DNA from: Clostridiales bacterium
GTDB taxonomy: Bacteria > Bacillota > Clostridia > Lachnospirales > Lachnospiraceae
Direction: 5' to 3'
Length of the DNA: 5,973 nucleotides
Assembly (NCBI GenBank): GCA_021199135.1
Contig: JAJQIQ010000011.1
Coordinates: 1 to 5,973 of the forward strand
Below, piece by piece: positions 4,312-5,973 of this stretch. The notes under the pieces were generated by a model that did not search any database, was not told the DNA's origin, and saw nothing but the letters and a program-made list of their open reading frames with translations. A program made the position numbers and the translations under genes. Position 1 is the first letter of the stretch; each line of letters opens with the position of its first letter.

Positions 4312-5973
4312 TCACCTCATCATATACAAATTCTCGTATATTCCTTTTTTCGCCATCAGCTCGTCGTGGGTGCCCTCCTCGGCGATGCCGTCCTCGGTGA
4401 GGACGAGGATGCGGCCGGCGTTTCGGATGGTGGAGAGGCGGTGCGCGATGACGAGCGTCGTGCGGTTCTTCGCGAGCAGCTCGAGCGACTCCTGCACGAC
4501 CTTCTCGCTCTCGTTGTCAAGCGACGATGTCGCCTCGTCGAATATCAGAATCGGGGGATTCTTGAGGAAGACCCTCGCGATGGAGATGCGCTGCTTCTGC
4601 CCGCCTGAGAGCTTGATCCCGCGCTGCCCGATGTCCGTGTCGTAGCCCTGCGGCAGGCTCTCGATGAACTCGGCGGCGTTCGCCTCCCTCGCCGCGCGGA
4701 TCACCTCCTCGCGCGTCGCGTCGGGCTTGCCGTAGCGGATGTTCTCGAGGACCGTCCCCGCAAATAAGTAGACGTCCTGCTGCACAATTCCGATATTGTT
4801 GCGCAGGCTCTTCATCGTCATCTTCCTTATGTCCATCCCGGCGATCGTGATTTTCCCGTCCTCCACCTCATAGAACCTCGGGATCAGCGAGCAGAGCGTA
4901 GTCTTGCCCGCGCCCGACGAGCCGACCAGCGCGACGTAGCTGCCCTCCTTTATCGTAAGGCTCACGTTCTTGAGGACCTCGGGGCTCCTCGGGTTATACG
5001 AAAATGACACGTCGTCGAAAACTATGTCTCCGTGGAGCTCGCCGACCTCGACCGCGTCCGGCGCGTCCTTTATGTCGGGCTCCACGCGCATTATCTCCTC
5101 GAACCGCTCATAGCCGCTGTAGCCGTTTTGGAACTGCTCTGTGAAATTGATCAGCGTGCGGATCGGCTCGGTGAACGTGCCTATATATAGCAAAAACGTC
5201 AGCAGGTCGGTCACGTCGATGTTGCCGCCCATGATAAGCAGCGCGCCCACGACGACCACGATTATCTGGATCAATGTCGTGAAGCTGCTCATCCCGGACG
5301 AGAACAGCCCCATGAAAAAATACCGCTGTTTTTTCGCCTTCAAAAATGACAGGTTGTCGATGTTGAATTTGCGCTCTTCCTCCTCCTCGTTCGCAAAAGA
5401 CTTGACGACGCGGATTCCCGAGAGGTTGTCCTCGATGCGGGCGTTTATCTCGCCGAGCTGTTTTCTATTGTTGCGGAACGCCGCCATCGAATATTTATTT
5501 ACGATAACCGCGTAGATGACCATGACCGGCACCATGATAAACGCCGCGACCGCGAGCTTCGGGCTTATCACGGCAAGGATTATGAGTGTCCCGACTATCT
5601 TTATCACGCAGATCACGATGTTCTCCGGGCCGTGGTGCAGAAGCTCGGTGATGTCGAACAGGTCCGTCGTGATCCTGCTCATCAGCTGCCCGACCTTCTC
5701 GTCGTCGTAGAACGAGAACGAGAGCTTCTGGTAGTGCCCGAATATCTCCGCCCTCATGTCGTGCTCGATCCGCGCGCCCATCATGTGCCCGTAGTACGAG
5801 ATGAAATAGTTGCAGTAGGCGCTGACGAGCACGAGGATGAGCATTATCACGCCCATCCAGATTATGTTTTTTAGTGCCTGCCGCGCGTCCATGTATATCA
5901 CGGTCCCGGTGATATAGCGGATGATGAGCGGGAGCGCGAGCGCCGCCGCCGACTGCACGAACGCAAAAAACAT
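4312..5973 (-). CDS. ABC exporter half-transporter, fused membrane and ATPase domains (partial, N-terminus outside window)
   Basis: This is a type IV-fold ABC exporter (MsbA/BmrA/MdlB-like), a membrane protein that moves lipids, drugs or peptides outward using ATP; the substrate is unknown. The 553 visible residues contain the end of TM1 (about 1-25), further membrane spans (about 37-60, 115-138, 140-158, 230-250, 255-275) and the NBD. The NBD has the A-loop Tyr in FSYNP (324-328), Walker A GSSGAGKTT (351-359), Q-loop VQQD (397-400), signature LSGGQ (455-459), Walker B ILIFDE (475-480) with catalytic E480, D-loop SSLD (483-486) and H-loop H511. All motifs are consensus, so this half can hydrolyse ATP. 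Relatives are about 580-600 residues and begin with a cytoplasmic elbow before TM1. The Met at the window edge is therefore probably internal, with the true start some 25-40 codons upstream. It may form a homodimer, or pair with a second half-transporter encoded upstream outside the window. Confidence 0.93.
   Translation of the reverse strand: MFFAFVQSAAALALPLIIRYITGTVIYMDARQALKNIIWMGVIMLILVLVSAYCNYFISYYGHMMGARIEHDMRAEIFGHYQKLSFSFYDDEKVGQLMSRITTDLFDITELLHHGPENIVICVIKIVGTLIILAVISPKLAVAAFIMVPVMVIYAVIVNKYSMAAFRNNRKQLGEINARIEDNLSGIRVVKSFANEEEEERKFNIDNLSFLKAKKQRYFFMGLFSSGMSSFTTLIQIIVVVVGALLIMGGNIDVTDLLTFLLYIGTFTEPIRTLINFTEQFQNGYSGYERFEEIMRVEPDIKDAPDAVEVGELHGDIVFDDVSFSYNPRSPEVLKNVSLTIKEGSYVALVGSSGAGKTTLCSLIPRFYEVEDGKITIAGMDIRKMTMKSLRNNIGIVQQDVYLFAGTVLENIRYGKPDATREEVIRAAREANAAEFIESLPQGYDTDIGQRGIKLSGGQKQRISIARVFLKNPPILIFDEATSSLDNESEKVVQESLELLAKNRTTLVIAHRLSTIRNAGRILVLTEDGIAEEGTHDELMAKKGIYENLYMMR

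Noticed and set aside
5971..5973. ATG at the right edge as the true start of the ABC exporter
   Set aside because: It would start within TM1 and omit the cytoplasmic elbow that exporters of this family have. The coincidence with the window edge fits an internal Met.

Overview
The window reads as a chromosomal metabolic region of a Gram-positive, probably motile anaerobe. My best guess is Clostridia, and perhaps Lachnospiraceae. The grounds are strong AGGAGG-type ribosome binding sites, AT-rich spacers between GC-rich genes, a perfect intrinsic terminator, the family resemblance of the proteins and a sigma-28-like promoter. The taxonomic call is inference. I see no insertion sequence, phage gene, tRNA, rRNA or CRISPR array.

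Layout, left to right. (1) Minus strand, cut by the left edge: the N-terminal two thirds of a D-2-hydroxyacid dehydrogenase. Its ATG overlaps the stop codon of the gene upstream of it, an aldose 1-epimerase (galM-type), in an ATGA junction, so the two form one translationally coupled unit. (2) A 158-bp divergent spacer holds a candidate housekeeping promoter for galM. It overlaps a good match to a sigma-28/SigD (flagellar) promoter facing the other way. (3) The only plus-strand gene encodes a 190-residue protein with no Cys, Trp or Pro, whose C-terminal half resembles part of the flagellar cap protein FliD. (4) A perfect-stem, bidirectional intrinsic terminator separates it from the converging genes. 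(5) Minus strand: an SDR oxidoreductase with an insertion in its cofactor-binding glycine loop, then a ribokinase (rbsK-type), then an ABC exporter half-transporter cut by the right edge. Transcription runs exporter, ribokinase, SDR.

The minus-strand genes suit sugar handling: galM interconverts sugar anomers, ribokinase phosphorylates ribose, and the two dehydrogenases act on undetermined hydroxyacid or alcohol substrates. No shared pathway can be proven from this window. The most interesting element is the solitary FliD-like gene with its own sigma-28-like promoter and its own terminator. It is a candidate 'orphan' member of a flagellar regulon, placed among unrelated metabolic genes.
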